DNA from: Piliocolobus tephrosceles
Taxonomy: Eukaryota; Chordata; Mammalia; Primates; Cercopithecidae
Direction of reading: 5' to 3'
Length of the DNA: 64,000 bases
NCBI RefSeq assembly: GCF_002776525.5
Contig: NC_045437.1
Span: 132,714,590 to 132,778,589, forward strand
A program made the position numbers and the translations under genes. Numbering within the stretch: the first letter of the stretch is position 1; each line of letters begins with the position of its first letter. Under the pieces are notes generated by a model. The model was not told the DNA's origin. It did no database searches and was given only the letters and a program-made list of their open reading frames with translations. Below are positions 1 to 10,899 of this stretch, one piece after another.

Positions 1-480
1 AAACACTAATAACTAGCATGTCTACCTGGTGTGGCTTGGAGAATCATTAACCATTGTTAGATAAACAAATCTTGGCTGTTACCCACCTAGATCTATGCTT
101 CTCAGGGTTGTTTATGTGAGAAGCAGCTCAGTTGCAAATCAACACCTGTCATTAGGACCATCCATTCTTTGACTTTCAATTTGGGCCTCATATTTGAGGC
201 CAGTTTGTTCACTCTGCCCACAGCATCTTAATCATTACTTTGGCACCTCCTCCCAGCCAGCCAGCTGTGCACCTCGGTTCAATTTCAACTGCTCTACTGA
301 ACGACTTCTCCAGAGTTCTTCGCAGTGAATCGCATGTTTGCCAAATAAATACTGCCTGTGTTCTATGTGATCATTGCAAACACACCTTCCAAATCAGATT
401 AAATCTGCCTAATTGATTTTACACATCATGATGATAAACAAAAACTACTTCTGTTTATAGTAGAAATTTGCACCTCCACC
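1..480. other. Unique intergenic sequence
   Basis: Moderately AT-rich DNA with no recognisable exon or young repeat. Confidence 0.5.
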
Positions 481-605
481 TTAACTGCACAGCACTTTTC
501 TGTAAAGTGGCTCAAAACACTTCGTGAACATTATTTCATTTAATATTACACCTTTGGAGCTAGGCACGAGCCAGATTTCACTACTCCTTTTTATTCAGGT
601 CCAGT
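481..605 (+). mobile_element. MIR-like fragment
   Basis: 'aaaacacttcgtgaacattatt' followed by 'catttaatatta' resembles the MIR central region (cactttac..attatctcatttaatcctcac). Old and diverged; the boundaries are rough. Confidence 0.45.
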
Positions 606-2013
606 GTGTTAACTGATTTGCAAAGCTGGCCTCAGTAATTCCACCCAGCCCGAGTATATACACAGGCAGAATTTGTTTCCCCACCTCATGAATCTGGCTT
701 GGCCTCATCACCTGCTTGAAGCAATAGAATACGGCATAAGTGACATTGGGCAACTCAATAGGCTTTGCAGCTTCTGGTGTGGCTCCTCTGGAGCTGCTGC
801 TGTGTTAATTAATGAGAACCTGCCAGACATCAATAACAGCCTGTCAAGCCGGCCTTCTGGAGGATTAAGTAAGAATGTGCATGCTAAGCCCCCGGCACAT
901 AGTAGGTGTTAGTTTCTTGCCTCACTTTTTATAGCAATCATTTTTATCTAGAGAAGGCTGGAACTAAATTAATAACTTTTGTATATTTTTTTAAAGAGTA
1001 AGAGAATAGTTTTTTCCTTTTCTTTGCTCAGAAATGTATTTAGAACCTGGTGTGATGATGGCCAGTTGAAGTGTGTCAAATATGATTACCATCTGAAGGA
1101 CAGCAGCAGGGTTCTTCAAAAACCCTCTGCCCCTTACTGGGAGAAAGGGTTCACTTTGTAATACATTCGCAAGCAATGAGAACAGAGAGTACTTTGAGTT
1201 CTGAATACTAAGTATAGTTCAAAAATTCAACTCATTGGAAAGGAGAAAGGAAAATCACAGGTTTTACAACAAAGTCACTTTTCAGGTTCTCAGAATCACT
1301 TGAAAAGACCTATTTTACTGTTTGCCTGCCAAACTCGAGTTTTTTGTCCTACGGCTGCTAACCACATAGGTCCCCATGGGTCACCAGGGCCTCAGAAGCA
1401 GAGGGACTGCATTGCCTTAGCAGGAAAAACCAGTCAAGCTGGTGGAGGGCAGTGCAGCAGGTGGCAACTTGCTTCCTCCTTGGAGTTTTTTGAGGCTTAC
1501 AAGGAGAAACGGGTGTGATAGGTGGATGGGGTCGTGCAAAGGGTGCGGTGACATTCTCTTGCGAAGACTGGGTGTATGACAGTAGCAGCAGCAGAGTTGA
1601 TGACAGCCAAAAATCTGGATAGCCATTAATAGAAAAAGATATGGTGCCTGCTAAAACATCCGGACCACCATCAGGAAATGCAATCATCCAGGCTCAGCAG
1701 CCTTTCAAAGGCACCCAACCGAGACTCTCCTTTGTGTGCTTCCATTCTCTGGGACCCTGCCAGTACATAGGGTACTCTCGGTACTCGGGACTGAGCGTAG
1801 ACAAAGAAGGAAGTGACAAAGTCGGTAACACCCACAATCAGGTGTTTCAGCTAGGGCAGTGGGGTGGGGAAGGTTACTCCTATGCCAGTTTTCTTTGGCA
1901 TATGACTAGGAGCTTGCCAATACTTGCACTATAATTTATAAATTGAAGTCTATATGAAAGTTACTTTAATGAGTAGGTGACTCAATACTTCAGGTTTGAG
2001 CAAGGTCATATGC
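606..2013. other. Unique intergenic sequence, no gene seen
   Basis: Open frames here are short (at most 109 codons), overlap on both strands and resemble no known protein. A TTAATTAATGAG homeodomain-like word lies near 804-815 and a 'ggcacatagtaggtgtt' word near 894-910 looks like the end of an old L2/MIR. Nothing else is recognisable. Confidence 0.5.
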
Positions 2014-2317
2014 TTTTATTTATTTATTTATTTGAGACAGAGTTTCACTCTCGTCACCCAGGCTGGAGTACAGTGGCACCATCTCGGCTCACTGCAACCT
2101 CCGCCTCCCGGGTTCAAGCGATTCTCCTGTCTCTGCCTCCCGAGTAGCTGGGATTACAGGCACAAGCCACCATGCCCAGGTAATTTTCGTATTTTTTAGT
2201 AGAGATGGAGTTTCACCATGTTGGCCAGGCTGGTCTTGAACTCCTGACCTCAGGTGATTCACTCGCCTCGGCCTCCCAAATTGCTGGGATTACAGGTGTT
2301 AGCCACCATGCCTGGCT
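2014..2317 (-). mobile_element. Alu (AluS-type), with (TTTA)n tail
   Basis: Full-length Alu in reverse, from the T-rich head to 'gccaccatgcctggct'. It directly abuts a second Alu. Confidence 0.95.
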
Positions 2318-2629
2318 CTTTTTTTTTTTTTTTTTTTTTTTCTTTTCAGATGGAGTTTCGCTCTTGTTGCCAAGTCTGGAGTACAGTGGCAGGATCTCGG
2401 CTCACTGCCACCTCTGCCTCCCAGGTTCAAGCGATTCTCTTGCCTCAGCCTCCCAAGGAGTTGGGACTGCAGGCTCCCACCACCATGCCCAGATAATTAT
2501 TGTATTTTTAGTAGAGACGGGGTTTCACCATGATGGCCAGGCTGGTCACGAACTCCTGACCTCAAACGATCTGCCCATTTCGGCCTCCCAAAGTGCTGGG
2601 ATTACAGGTGTGAGCCACCGCGCCTGGCC
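2318..2629 (-). mobile_element. Alu (AluS-type)
   Basis: Full-length reverse Alu with a 24-base poly-T head, ending 'gagccaccgcgcctggcc'. Tandem with the Alu at 2014. Confidence 0.95.
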
Positions 2630-3116
2630 CATGTTTTTATTTTTCTAAATCCACCTTACAGCCCCACACACTGAGGTCAGTGAGAATTGCTACCATGCTA
2701 ATTGCTACCATGTCTGTGACTTTCTCTTTGAGCATGGGTGCTGATGCAGTCCGGGAGAAATGGAAGCGAGAGTTCTAGTCATCAGTCCCTCACTGTCATT
2801 ACTGTCACCACTGCTCCTTCTAATTCACACACCGCGGTTGAGAGCTGCTCCCTCCATGTCTTGGTGCTGGCTGCTCTGTGTTCTCCTTCAGCCTTCCTCT
2901 CCCTTGTTCCTAGGCCTCAGGAGCCACGACATTTTTCCCAAGTGCGCCATCTACACCACCGCCGTCTAGCCAAGGGACTGAAATGCTCTGTACAAGAAGC
3001 AGCCTAGATTTCGGACACCCTACAAAGAAATTCATTATCTCTATCCCTTCCCAGTATCTAGGAAGGGACTTCAATACAGCCTTCCTCCTCTCATCTGCAA
3101 AATGAAGAAAATTGTT
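2630..3116. other. Unique intergenic sequence
   Basis: No exon or interspersed repeat recognised. The short open frames (up to 89 codons) are unsupported. Confidence 0.5.
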
Positions 3117-3405
3117 GGCCGGGCGCCGTGGCTCATGTCTGTAATCCCAACACTTTGGGAGGCGGAGGTAGACAAATCACTTGAAGCCAGGAGATCGAGA
3201 CCAGCTTGGCCAATGGTGAAACCCTGTATCTACTAAAAATATAAAAATTAGCCAGGCATGGTGGCATGCATCTATAATTCCAGCTACTCGGGAAGCTGAG
3301 ACACAAGAACTGCTTGAACCCAGGAGGCAGAGGTTGCAATGAGCTGAGATTGTCCCACTGCACTTCAGCCTGGGTAGCAGAGCAAAGCCGTTTCAAAAAA
3401 TAAAA
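3117..3405 (+). mobile_element. Alu (old, AluS/J-like)
   Basis: Forward Alu from 'ggccgggcgccgtggctc' to an A-rich tail. First of three Alus in a row; flanked on the left by 'gaaaattgtt'. Confidence 0.95.
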
Positions 3406-3411
3406 GAAAGT

Positions 3412-3682
3412 CTCACACCTGTAATCCCAGCACTTTGGGAGGCTGAGGCAGGTGGATCATGAGGTCAGGAGTTCAAGACCAGCCTGACTAACCTGACCAT
3501 CTCTACTAAAAATACAAAAATTAGCCAGGCATTGTGGTACACGCCTGTTATCCCAACTACTCAGGAGGCTGAGGCAGGCGAATCACTTGAACCCAGGAGG
3601 CGGAGGTTGCAGTGAGCCGAGATCACACCACTGCAGTCCAGCCTGGGTAACAGAGCAAGACTCTGTCTCAAAAAAAAAGAAA
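3412..3682 (+). mobile_element. Alu, 5' truncated
   Basis: Starts at 'ctcacacctgtaatcccagc', lacking the first about 18 bases, and ends with an A tail plus 'gaaag'. Confidence 0.93.
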
Positions 3683-3688
3683 GTTGTT

Positions 3689-3997
3689 GGCCAGGCGTAG
3701 AGGCTCACGCCTGTAATCCCAGCACTTTGGGAGGCTGAGGCGGGCAGAACACCTGAGGTCAGGAGTTCAAGACCAGCCTGACCAACATGGTGAAACCCAT
3801 CTCTACTAAAAATACAAAAATCAGTCGGGCGTGATGGCACATGCCTGTAATCCCAGCTACTATGGAGACTGAGGCAGGAGAATCACTTGAACCCAGGAGG
3901 CAGAGGTTGCAGTGAGCCAAGATCGCGCCCTTGCACTCCAACCTGGGCAATAGAGTGAGACTCTGTCTCAAAAAAAAAAAAAAAAAAAAAAAAAAAC
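3689..3997 (+). mobile_element. Alu (AluS-type)
   Basis: Full-length forward Alu with a long A tail (about 27 A). 'aagttgtt' before it and 'aagttgtc' after it look like the target duplication. Confidence 0.95.
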
Positions 3998-4205
3998 AAA
4001 AAAGTTGTCAATGTGTCATGCACCTATGGAGCAGGGGAACCCACAATTCAAGATTGCCTGTCTTTCCTTAGAAATGGAAAATTTACCTATTCATACCTTG
4101 GTCCTGATTCTACCACAATGAGTAAAGCAAAGCATAGGTTAAATAATTATTGACAGTCTGCCAGTCTGCCAGATACAGAAACATGGCTGTCTCTCCCTCC
4201 TTCCA

Positions 4206-4589
4206 TATATTTGTCTGTTCTCACATCCCTATAACAACATACCCAAGACTGGGTAATTTTTAAAGAAGAGAGATTTAATTGGCTCACAGTTCTGTATGGC
4301 TGGGGAGGCCTCAGTCCTCTTAACAGTCAGTGCAGAAGGCAAAAGAGAAGCAAGCACTTTCTTCACAAGGCAGCAGGAGGGAGAATGAATGCAGGAGGAA
4401 CTATTAATACCAAACAGTTATAAAACCATCAGATCTCATGAGAATTCACCTGGTATCAGGAGAACAGCATGGGGGAACTGCCCCCCATGATTCAATTTCC
4501 TCCACCTGGTCTCTCCCTTGACACGTGGGGATTATGGGGCTTACAATTCAAGATGAGATTTTGGGTAGGGACACAGCTAAACCATATCA
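4206..4589 (-). mobile_element. Solo LTR of ERVL-MaLR (MST/THE1 type)
   Basis: 384 bp in reverse. It runs from 'tgtctgttctcacatc' through 'gactgggtaatttttaaag', 'aaaccatcagatctcatgag' and 'acacgtggggattatgg' to 'ctaaaccatatca'. These words are the MST/THE1 LTR read backwards. No internal retroviral region accompanies it, so it is a solo LTR. Confidence 0.9.
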
Positions 4590-4787
4590 TCCCACTTTCG
4601 GTAAATAACAGTAAATCTTTGTTGATAGGCATAGAAATGCAAAGTCACTTACACAAGTTGTTCATGCTTTCTTTGCCCGTGCCAATATGGCCTTTAAAAT
4701 GGTAAATTCTCAAGGAGTCACCGTCACGTTTACTTTTTAGTATAATTACAATATGATACAAAGCAAGGCTGTTGTTTATAATGACTA

Positions 4788-5312
4788 GTAACTGTCATCA
4801 TCATCTTGTGTTACCATTTATTGAGAGCCTATTTTGCGGTAAGCAGTGTATCAAGATCTGTGCATGCGTTACCTTATTTATTCTCAACAACCCATCGAAG
4901 TAGGCATTTTTTTTTTTTTTTTTTGAGACGGAGTCTCGCTCTGTCGCCCGGGCTGGAGTGCAGTGGCCAGATCTCAGCTCACTGCAAGCTCCGCCTCCCG
5001 GGTTTATGCCATTCTCCTGCCTCAGCCTCCGGAGTAGCTGGGACTACAGGCGTCCGCCACCTCGCCCGGCTAGTTTTTTGTATTTTTAGTAGAGACGGGG
5101 TTTCACCGGGTTAGCCAGGATGGTCTCGATCTCCTGACCTCGTGATCCACCCGTCTCAGCCTCCCAAAGTGCTGGGATTACAGGCTTGAGCCACCGCGCC
5201 CAGCTTGAAGTAGGCATTTTTATCCCCATTTCCCAGTTATAGAAATACAATTCAGAGAGATTACATTGCCCAAGATCATTAGCTAATTTGTAAAAGAACT
5301 GGGGTCAAGAAC
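4788..5312 (+). mobile_element. MIR, split by an AluY
   Basis: 4788-4906 ('ccatttattgagagcctattttg', 'accttatttattctcaacaacc') continues after the Alu at 5206-5312 ('ttatccccatttcccagttatagaaa', 'attgcccaagatcatt'), giving a typical MIR body with an Alu inserted. Confidence 0.8.
4911..5205 (-). mobile_element. AluY, Old World monkey form
   Basis: Reverse AluY with 'tttatgccattctcc', 'cacctcgcccggctagtt' and 'caggcttgagcc'. The target duplication 'gaagtaggcattttt' lies on both sides (4897 and 5207). Confidence 0.95.
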
Positions 5313-5321
5313 ATGTTGTGT

Positions 5322-5729
5322 GGCCAGCACAGTGGCTCATGCCTACAATCCGAGCACTTTGGGAGGCCAAGGCGGGTGGATCACCTGAGGTCATGAGTTC
5401 AAGACCAGCCTGGCCAACCTGGTGAGACCCCCATTTCTACTAATAATGTGGTGGCAAAAATTACTAGTAATTACAAAAATAATTACAAAAATTAGCCAGG
5501 TGTGGTGGCAAAAATTACTAGTAATTACAAAAATAATTACAAAAATTAGCTAAGCATGGTGGCACACACCTGTAATCCCAGCTACTCTGGAGGCTGAGGC
5601 AGGAGAACCACTTGATCCCAGGGAGGGGGAGGTGCCAGTGAACCAAGATCACACCATTGCACTCCAGCCTGGGTAACAAGAGCGAAATTCCGTCTCAAAA
5701 AAAAATAAATAAATAAACAAAATAAAAAC
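5322..5729 (+). mobile_element. Alu with a 54-bp internal tandem duplication
   Basis: Forward Alu, unusually long (about 408 bp) because the middle A-rich region carries two copies of a 54-base unit (5447-5500 and 5501-5554), each with 'ttactagtaattac'. It ends in a mixed A/T tail. Confidence 0.9.
5447..5554 (+). repeat. 54-bp tandem duplication inside an Alu
   Basis: Two units start 'tgtggtggcaaaaattact'. They are identical for the first 49 or so bases and then differ at 'ccagg' versus 'taag'. The unit mixes Alu words with non-Alu 'actagtaattac'. Confidence 0.9.
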
Positions 5730-5789
5730 ACATCTGATTCCAAAGCCCAAGCTTGGAACTTCTATGACACATAACATAGTCTTCCTGCC

Positions 5790-6290
5790 ACATATAGGAG
5801 GTATCCAAATGTTCCTTACTAGGACCTAAGGGATCTAGCCCCTCCTGACCTCTGCAGACTATGTACTGTCACACATCATAGATGAGGTCCATCAAAGAAC
5901 TTACAATGCCCTGAACATGCCCTGCTGTTTTACACCGCAGAGCCTTAGCATGTAGAGTCCCTCCACCATGATCACCTGCTCCCTACCCCTTTTGCTATGC
6001 AAATTATTCCCCTCACACAAATCAGCTGAGCCATGAGCCTCCCTAGGAAAGCTCCCCAATCCTTTCCCCAGGCAGGGTTTGTGTCCTCACTCTGGGGCCC
6101 CCTTGCACCCTAGGCATTCTTCAGTCATTGTCCTTACCACATTTTATTGTAGCGTTATATTTCTTGTTTAGTTATCTGTCCTCCTAGACTTTGAGAGCCT
6201 TCAAAAACAAAATCACACACACATACATATATACATATACATATATATCATCACTATTACATGTTATCTATTCAATAAATACTTGCTGAC
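5790..6290 (+). mobile_element. L2 LINE 3' end
   Basis: Old LINE2 words in order: 'gcccctcctgacctctgc', 'tctgtcctcctagactttgag' and 'ctattcaataaatacttgctg'. No reading frame survives. Confidence 0.7.
6214..6248. repeat. CA/TA-rich microsatellite
   Basis: (CA)n then (TACATA)n, lying inside the L2 3' end. Confidence 0.85.
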
Positions 6291-6486
6291 TTGCATTACC
6301 GATGATGTGAAATATGTTTCCAATGCTTATGCTTATCTAAAAGTATCATCCACTGCTTTCAAACCATAGGTAAAAATAGTCACCATTTAACTCAACCAAT
6401 ATTTACCACGAAGTCACTAAAAGAGCAAGAAGGACACTTAGAGAAAATTTAGTTGATGAAGTATATAGATGAAAAAATTTGGATTG

Positions 6487-6655
6487 GGAAGCAAGGATCG
6501 GAGTTCAAGTCCCTCTTGGCTACTTTCCAGCTCAGGCAAATCTCTTGGTCTCTCCATGCTTTCTCTGGTTGGTTCATCTGTGAAACAGGGTTCATCATGT
6601 CTTTTCTACTACAAATGTTTAGTGTGAAGTTCGATTGAGATGATGTTTATGGATA
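6487..6655 (+). mobile_element. MIR
   Basis: 'ggagttcaagtccctcttgg', 'aatctcttggtctctccatg' and 'catctgtgaaacaggg' follow the MIR consensus order in the forward direction. Confidence 0.8.
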
Positions 6656-6861
6656 TTCTTTGCATACTGAAAATCTTATAAAAATAATTTTTTTTTCTTT
6701 TTTCTTTTCATAGAGTCTGAGACATAGTAAATGTTCAATAATTGCCATTAAAATAAATTTATGATTATACTCTTCATTTCCTGGTTGAGCTATTGGAGAG
6801 CTGATTAAGTAACTTGCTTAAGATTCCTTATAACCATAAGACCCTAATTAGCAAAAATTTT

Positions 6862-6989
6862 AATTTTTTTTTTTAGATGGGGTCTTACTATGTTGGCCAG
6901 TTTGGTCTTGAACTCCTGGCCTCAACTTAACATCCCATCTTGGCTTCCCAAAGTGCTAGGATTATAGTCATGAGCCACCATGCCCAGCC
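6862..6989 (-). mobile_element. Alu monomer (FRAM/right-arm type)
   Basis: About 128 bp in reverse: T run, 'gatggggtcttactatgttgg', ending 'gagccaccatgcccagcc'. One Alu arm only. After it an L2/MIR-like word 'atgcctggctcatggtaggtg' follows. Confidence 0.8.
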
Positions 6990-7184
6990 TTAAGCAAAAG
7001 CTTTTAATCCCCAGCAACAAACACAATGCCTGGCTCATGGTAGGTGCCCCATGAGTGTTTGTGGAAGGAAGAAAGCAATGGAGGGAAGAAAGAATATCAT
7101 ACATCTGGGAGTGATTGAAAGCCCAGGGTGCTGATTTCCTTGTCATAGGTTTTTCCTATGATCTCGGCATTTGGTGCTGTAGGT

Positions 7185-7365
7185 CAGCGGTTCTCAAAGT
7201 ACGGTCCTAAATCAGCAGCAGCAGCATCACTTGGAAATTTGTTAGAGATGCAAATTCTAAGGCCTCACTCCAGATCTATTGAATCAGAAACTCTGGGGTG
7301 GAGCCCAGTAAGCAATATGTATTTTAATCAGACCCCAGTTGATTCTGATGAATGCAAAAGTTTGA
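7185..7365 (+). mobile_element. MER5A (hAT-Charlie DNA transposon)
   Basis: Starts 'cagcggttctcaaagtacgg' and continues 'cagcatcacttggaaatttg', 'aatcagaaactctggggtgg' and 'gttgattctgatgaatgc'. That is the whole 189-bp MER5A pattern. Non-autonomous, no coding capacity. Confidence 0.85.
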
Positions 7366-7720
7366 CAATTTTGCAGGAGGAGAAACTCTTCATTCTCTGC
7401 TTATATTTGATAATAAATGGACAGAAAAAAAGTGAACTTATTAATAGCTTTTAAATAATCTATTACAAAAACCTAAAATATGTTAATTATATTGTCATTT
7501 CCTGCGAACCCAAACGTTTATGATACAAGGGGGATACATTTCTGTAAAGATTGCATCAATAATGCAGTATATTTTTGGTTAAAAAATAATACTTACTGAA
7601 TTGTTTCCTAGGGATAGAAGACTACATGTTCGTTGCTAATAATATGGATAATACTAGAAATTTTAATGATACTTATATTGTGTGTACTATGTGCCAGGCA
7701 CTATTTTAGCACTTTTCCTG

Positions 7721-8040
7721 TTTTGTTTTTGTTTTTGTGTGTGTTGTTGTTGTTGTTATTTTTAGACTGAGTCTCACTCTATCATCCAGGCTGGAGTGAT
7801 GTGGCACAATCTCAGCTCACTGCAACCTCTGCCTCCTGGGTTCAAGCAATTCTTGTGTCTCAGCCTCCCAAGTAGCTGGGATTACAGGTGCCCACCAGCT
7901 GTCTAATTTTTGTATTTTTAGCAAAGATGGGGTTTCAGCATGTTGCCCAGGCTGGTCTCAAACTCCTTGACCTCAGGTGATCTGCCCACCTGGGCCTCCC
8001 AAAGTGCTGGGATTACAGGCATGAGCCACCACACCTGGCC
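7721..8040 (-). mobile_element. Alu (AluS-type), with (GTT)n tail
   Basis: Full-length reverse Alu with a T/G-rich tail including (TTG)n, ending 'gagccaccacacctggcc'. Confidence 0.93.
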
Positions 8041-8051
8041 AGTTTTTCTGT

Positions 8052-8337
8052 CTTTTTTTTTTTTTTTTTGAGACAGAATCTCGCTCAGTCGCCCAGGCTG
8101 GAGTGCAGTGGCGCAATCTCGGCTCACTGCACGCTCCGCCTCCCGGGTTCACACCATTCTCCTGCCTCAGCTGGGACTACAGGTACCTGCTGCCATGCTG
8201 GCTAATTTTTTGCATTTTTAGTAGAGACGGGGTTTCACCGTGTTAGCCAGGATGGTCTCGATCTCCTGACCTCGTGATCCGCCCGCCTCGGCCTCCTAAA
8301 GTGCTGGGATTACAGGCTTGAGCCACCGCACCTGGCC
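8052..8337 (-). mobile_element. AluY-like, small internal deletion
   Basis: Reverse Alu with young-form words ('gtctcgatctcctgacctcgtg', 'caggcttgagcc') but missing about 12 bases at 'cctgcctcag|ctgggacta'. 'cagtttttctgt' flanks it on both sides. Confidence 0.93.
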
Positions 8338-8400
8338 TCAGTTTTTCTGTTTTAACTAACTTATCACTCAAAACAATTCCAGAAGGTAGGTACAATTTTT

Positions 8401-8690
8401 TTTTTTTTTAAGACAGAATTTCCTTGTTGTTGCCCAGGCTGGAGTGCAATGGCGTGATCTCGGCTCACTGCAACCTCCACTCCCGAGTTCAAGAGATTCT
8501 CCTGCCCCAGCCTCCTGAGTAGCTGGGATTACAGTCAGGCACCACCACACCTGGCTAATTTTGTATTTGTAGTAGAGATGGGGTTTCTCCATGTTGGTCA
8601 GGCTGATCTCGAACTCCTGACCTCAGGTGATCTGCCTGTCTCAGCCTCCCAAAATGCTGGGATTACAGGCGAAAGCCACCGTGACTGGCC
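8401..8690 (-). mobile_element. Alu (AluS-type)
   Basis: Reverse Alu inside a MIR with exact target duplication 'ggtaggtacaattttt' (8385-8400 and from 8693). Confidence 0.95.
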
Positions 8691-8955
8691 ATGGTAGGTA
8701 CAATTTTTGTCATCCTCATTGTGCAGAGAGGAAATTGAGGTATGTAGAGGTTATGAAATTTGAAAAAGATCACAGAGTCAGCAAATGGTAGAACCAAGAT
8801 TTGTATCCATGCAGGCCAGCTCCAGAGTCCTAAAGATAAACACTGATTACTATTATTTATGGAAAATTTATATTTTCTTTCATGTTGGTAAATATGTACA
8901 TATATAAACTATATGCTGGTAAATATATTTATTTATTTACAATTTATTTATTTTA

Positions 8956-9095
8956 GGATGGGCATGGTGCCTCACACCTATAATCCCAGCACTTTGGGAG
9001 GTTAAGGCAGGGGGATTGCTTGAGCCCAGGAGTTCAAGACCAGTCTAGGCAATATAGTGAGACCCCCATCTCTAGCCATCCCCCCAAAAGACACA
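8956..9095 (+). mobile_element. FLAM / Alu left monomer
   Basis: A single forward Alu arm, 'ggatgggcatggtgcctc' to 'gacccccatctctagcc', then a short A/C-rich tail. AluJ-like age. Confidence 0.8.
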
Positions 9096-9105
9096 CACAT
9101 ACAAT

Positions 9106-9400
9106 GTATTTATTTTAGCGACAGGGTCTCATTCTGTCACCTAGGCTGGAGTGCAATCACATGATCATAGCTCGCTGCAGCCTCCAACTTCTGGGCTTAA
9201 ACGGTACTCCTACCTCAGCCTCATGAGTAGCTGGGACTACAGACATGCACCACCACACCCAGCTAATTTTTAAAATGTTTTGTAGAAACGCGGTCTCACT
9301 ATGCTTCCTGAGCTGGTTTCAAACTCCTAGGCTCAAGTGATCCTCCAGCCTCAGCCTCCCAGAATGTTATGATTACAGGCGTGAACCACAGCACCTGGTC
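9106..9400 (-). mobile_element. AluJ
   Basis: Reverse Alu with old-form words 'gatcatagctcgctgcagcc' and 'gtagaaacgcggtctcac'. Confidence 0.9.
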
Positions 9401-9481
9401 CACATGTAAATAGTTTTTATACAGTTTTTACATTTTTACATATTTCTAACAAATATATTTATTTTTTATTATTTATTTGTA

Positions 9482-9794
9482 TGATTTATTTATTTATTTG
9501 TTTGTTTATTTTTTGAGACAGAGTCGCCCTCTGTCACCCAGGCTGGAGTGTGGTGGAACGATCTCAGCTCACTGCAACCTCCGCCTCCAGAGTTCAAGCA
9601 ATGCTTCTGCCTCAGCCTCCCGAGTAGCTGGGACTACAGGCGAGTGCCACCATGCCTGACTAATTTTTGTATTTTTAGTAGAGACGAGGTTTCACCATAT
9701 TGTCCAGGATGGTCTTGAACTCCTGACCTCGTGATCCGCCTGCCTCAGCCTCCCAAAGTGCTGGGATTACAGGCATGAGCCACTGAGCCCAGCT
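9482..9794 (-). mobile_element. Alu (AluS/Y), with (TTTA)n tail
   Basis: Reverse Alu with a (TTTA/TTTG)n head, ending 'gagccactgagcccagct'. Confidence 0.94.
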
Positions 9795-10027
9795 ATTTAT
9801 AATTTTAAAAAGGAAGTTGAATCATATGCTGCTGTAACCTAATTCTTTTATTTAATAATATAAGCCCATTCTAATATTATTGCAACTCTAAAATAATTGT
9901 AATAGCTCTAATGAATTCTCTTCTAATTTATTTAATCAATTCTCTATTCAGATCATATTTAATTTTTTGCTTGGCAAATACCACTGTAATGAACATCTCT
10001 AAACTTAAAGTGTGCTTATTATGCACT
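9795..10027. other. AT-rich sequence, family unknown
   Basis: About 230 bp of AT-rich DNA next to an L1 end. It may be eroded LINE sequence, but no specific match was recognised. Confidence 0.4.
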
Positions 10028-10239
10028 TCTTTTTTTTTTTCTTCTTTAAGTTCTAGGATACATGGGCAGAACATGCAGGTTTGATACATAGGTATACATG
10101 TGCCAAAGGTATACCTATATCTAAATAGGTGTTTGCTGCACTATCAACCCGTCATCTAGGTTTTAAGCCCCGCATGCATTAGGTATTTGTCCTAATGCTT
10201 TCCCTCCCCGTGCCCTCCACCTACTTTGCGCTTCATTTT
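10028..10239 (-). mobile_element. L1 3' end (reverse)
   Basis: 'ctttaagttctaggatacatg', 'aacatgcaggtttgatacata' and 'gtatttgtcctaatgctttccct' are the L1 3' UTR read backwards. Cut by the next Alu. Confidence 0.85.
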
Positions 10240-10550
10240 TTGTTTTTGTTTTTGTTTCTGATTTGAGACAGAGTTTCGCTCTTGTCGCCCAGGCTGGAGT
10301 GCAATGGCGTGATCTCGGCTCACTGCAGCCTTTACCTCCGGGGTTCAAGCAATTGTCTTGCCTCAGTCTCCCTAGTAGCTGGGATTACAGGCACCCACCA
10401 CCACACCCAGCTATTTTTTTTTGTATATTTAGTAGAGACAGGGTTTCACCATGTTGGCCAGGCTGGTCTCCAACTCCTGACCTCACGTAATCCACCCACG
10501 TCAGTTTCCTAAAGTGATGGGATTACAGGTATGAGCCACCACACCCGGCC
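10240..10550 (-). mobile_element. Alu (AluS-type)
   Basis: Reverse Alu with a (GTTTTT)n tail. Target duplication 'tcatttttt' lies on both sides. Confidence 0.94.
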
Positions 10551-10584
10551 TCATTTTTTAAACTCTCCATGATTTCTTAATATG

Positions 10585-10899
10585 GGCCAGCTGGACCCGA
10601 TGGCTCATGCCTGTAATCCCAGCACTTCGGGAGGCTGAGGCAGGAGGATGACATGAGGCCAGGAGTTTGAGAACAGTCTGGGCCACACAGGGAGACCCCA
10701 TCTCTAAAAAAAATTTTTTTTTAAATTAGCTGGGGATGCTGGCATGCACCTGTAGTCCTAGCTACTTGGGAGGCTGAGGCAGGAGGATTGCTTGAGCCTG
10801 GAAGGTCAAGACGTCAGTGAGCTGTGATTGTGCACTGCACTCTAGCCTAGGCAACAGAACAAGACCTCATCTAGAAAAATAAAAATAAAAAAAATAAAA
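10585..10899 (+). mobile_element. AluJ
   Basis: Forward Alu with 'gaggatgacatgaggccagg' and 'gtgagctgtgattgtgc', an A/T-rich middle and an (AAAAT)n tail. Old form. Confidence 0.9.

Larger units (their letters stand above)
7660..8840 (+). mobile_element. MIR, split by three Alus
   Basis: MIR pieces at 7660-7720 ('actatgtgccaggcactatt'), 8340-8400 ('cactcaaaacaattccagaagg') and 8691-8840 ('gaaattgaggtatgtagagg', 'agaaccaagatttgtatcc') line up as one element interrupted by Alus. Confidence 0.75.
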
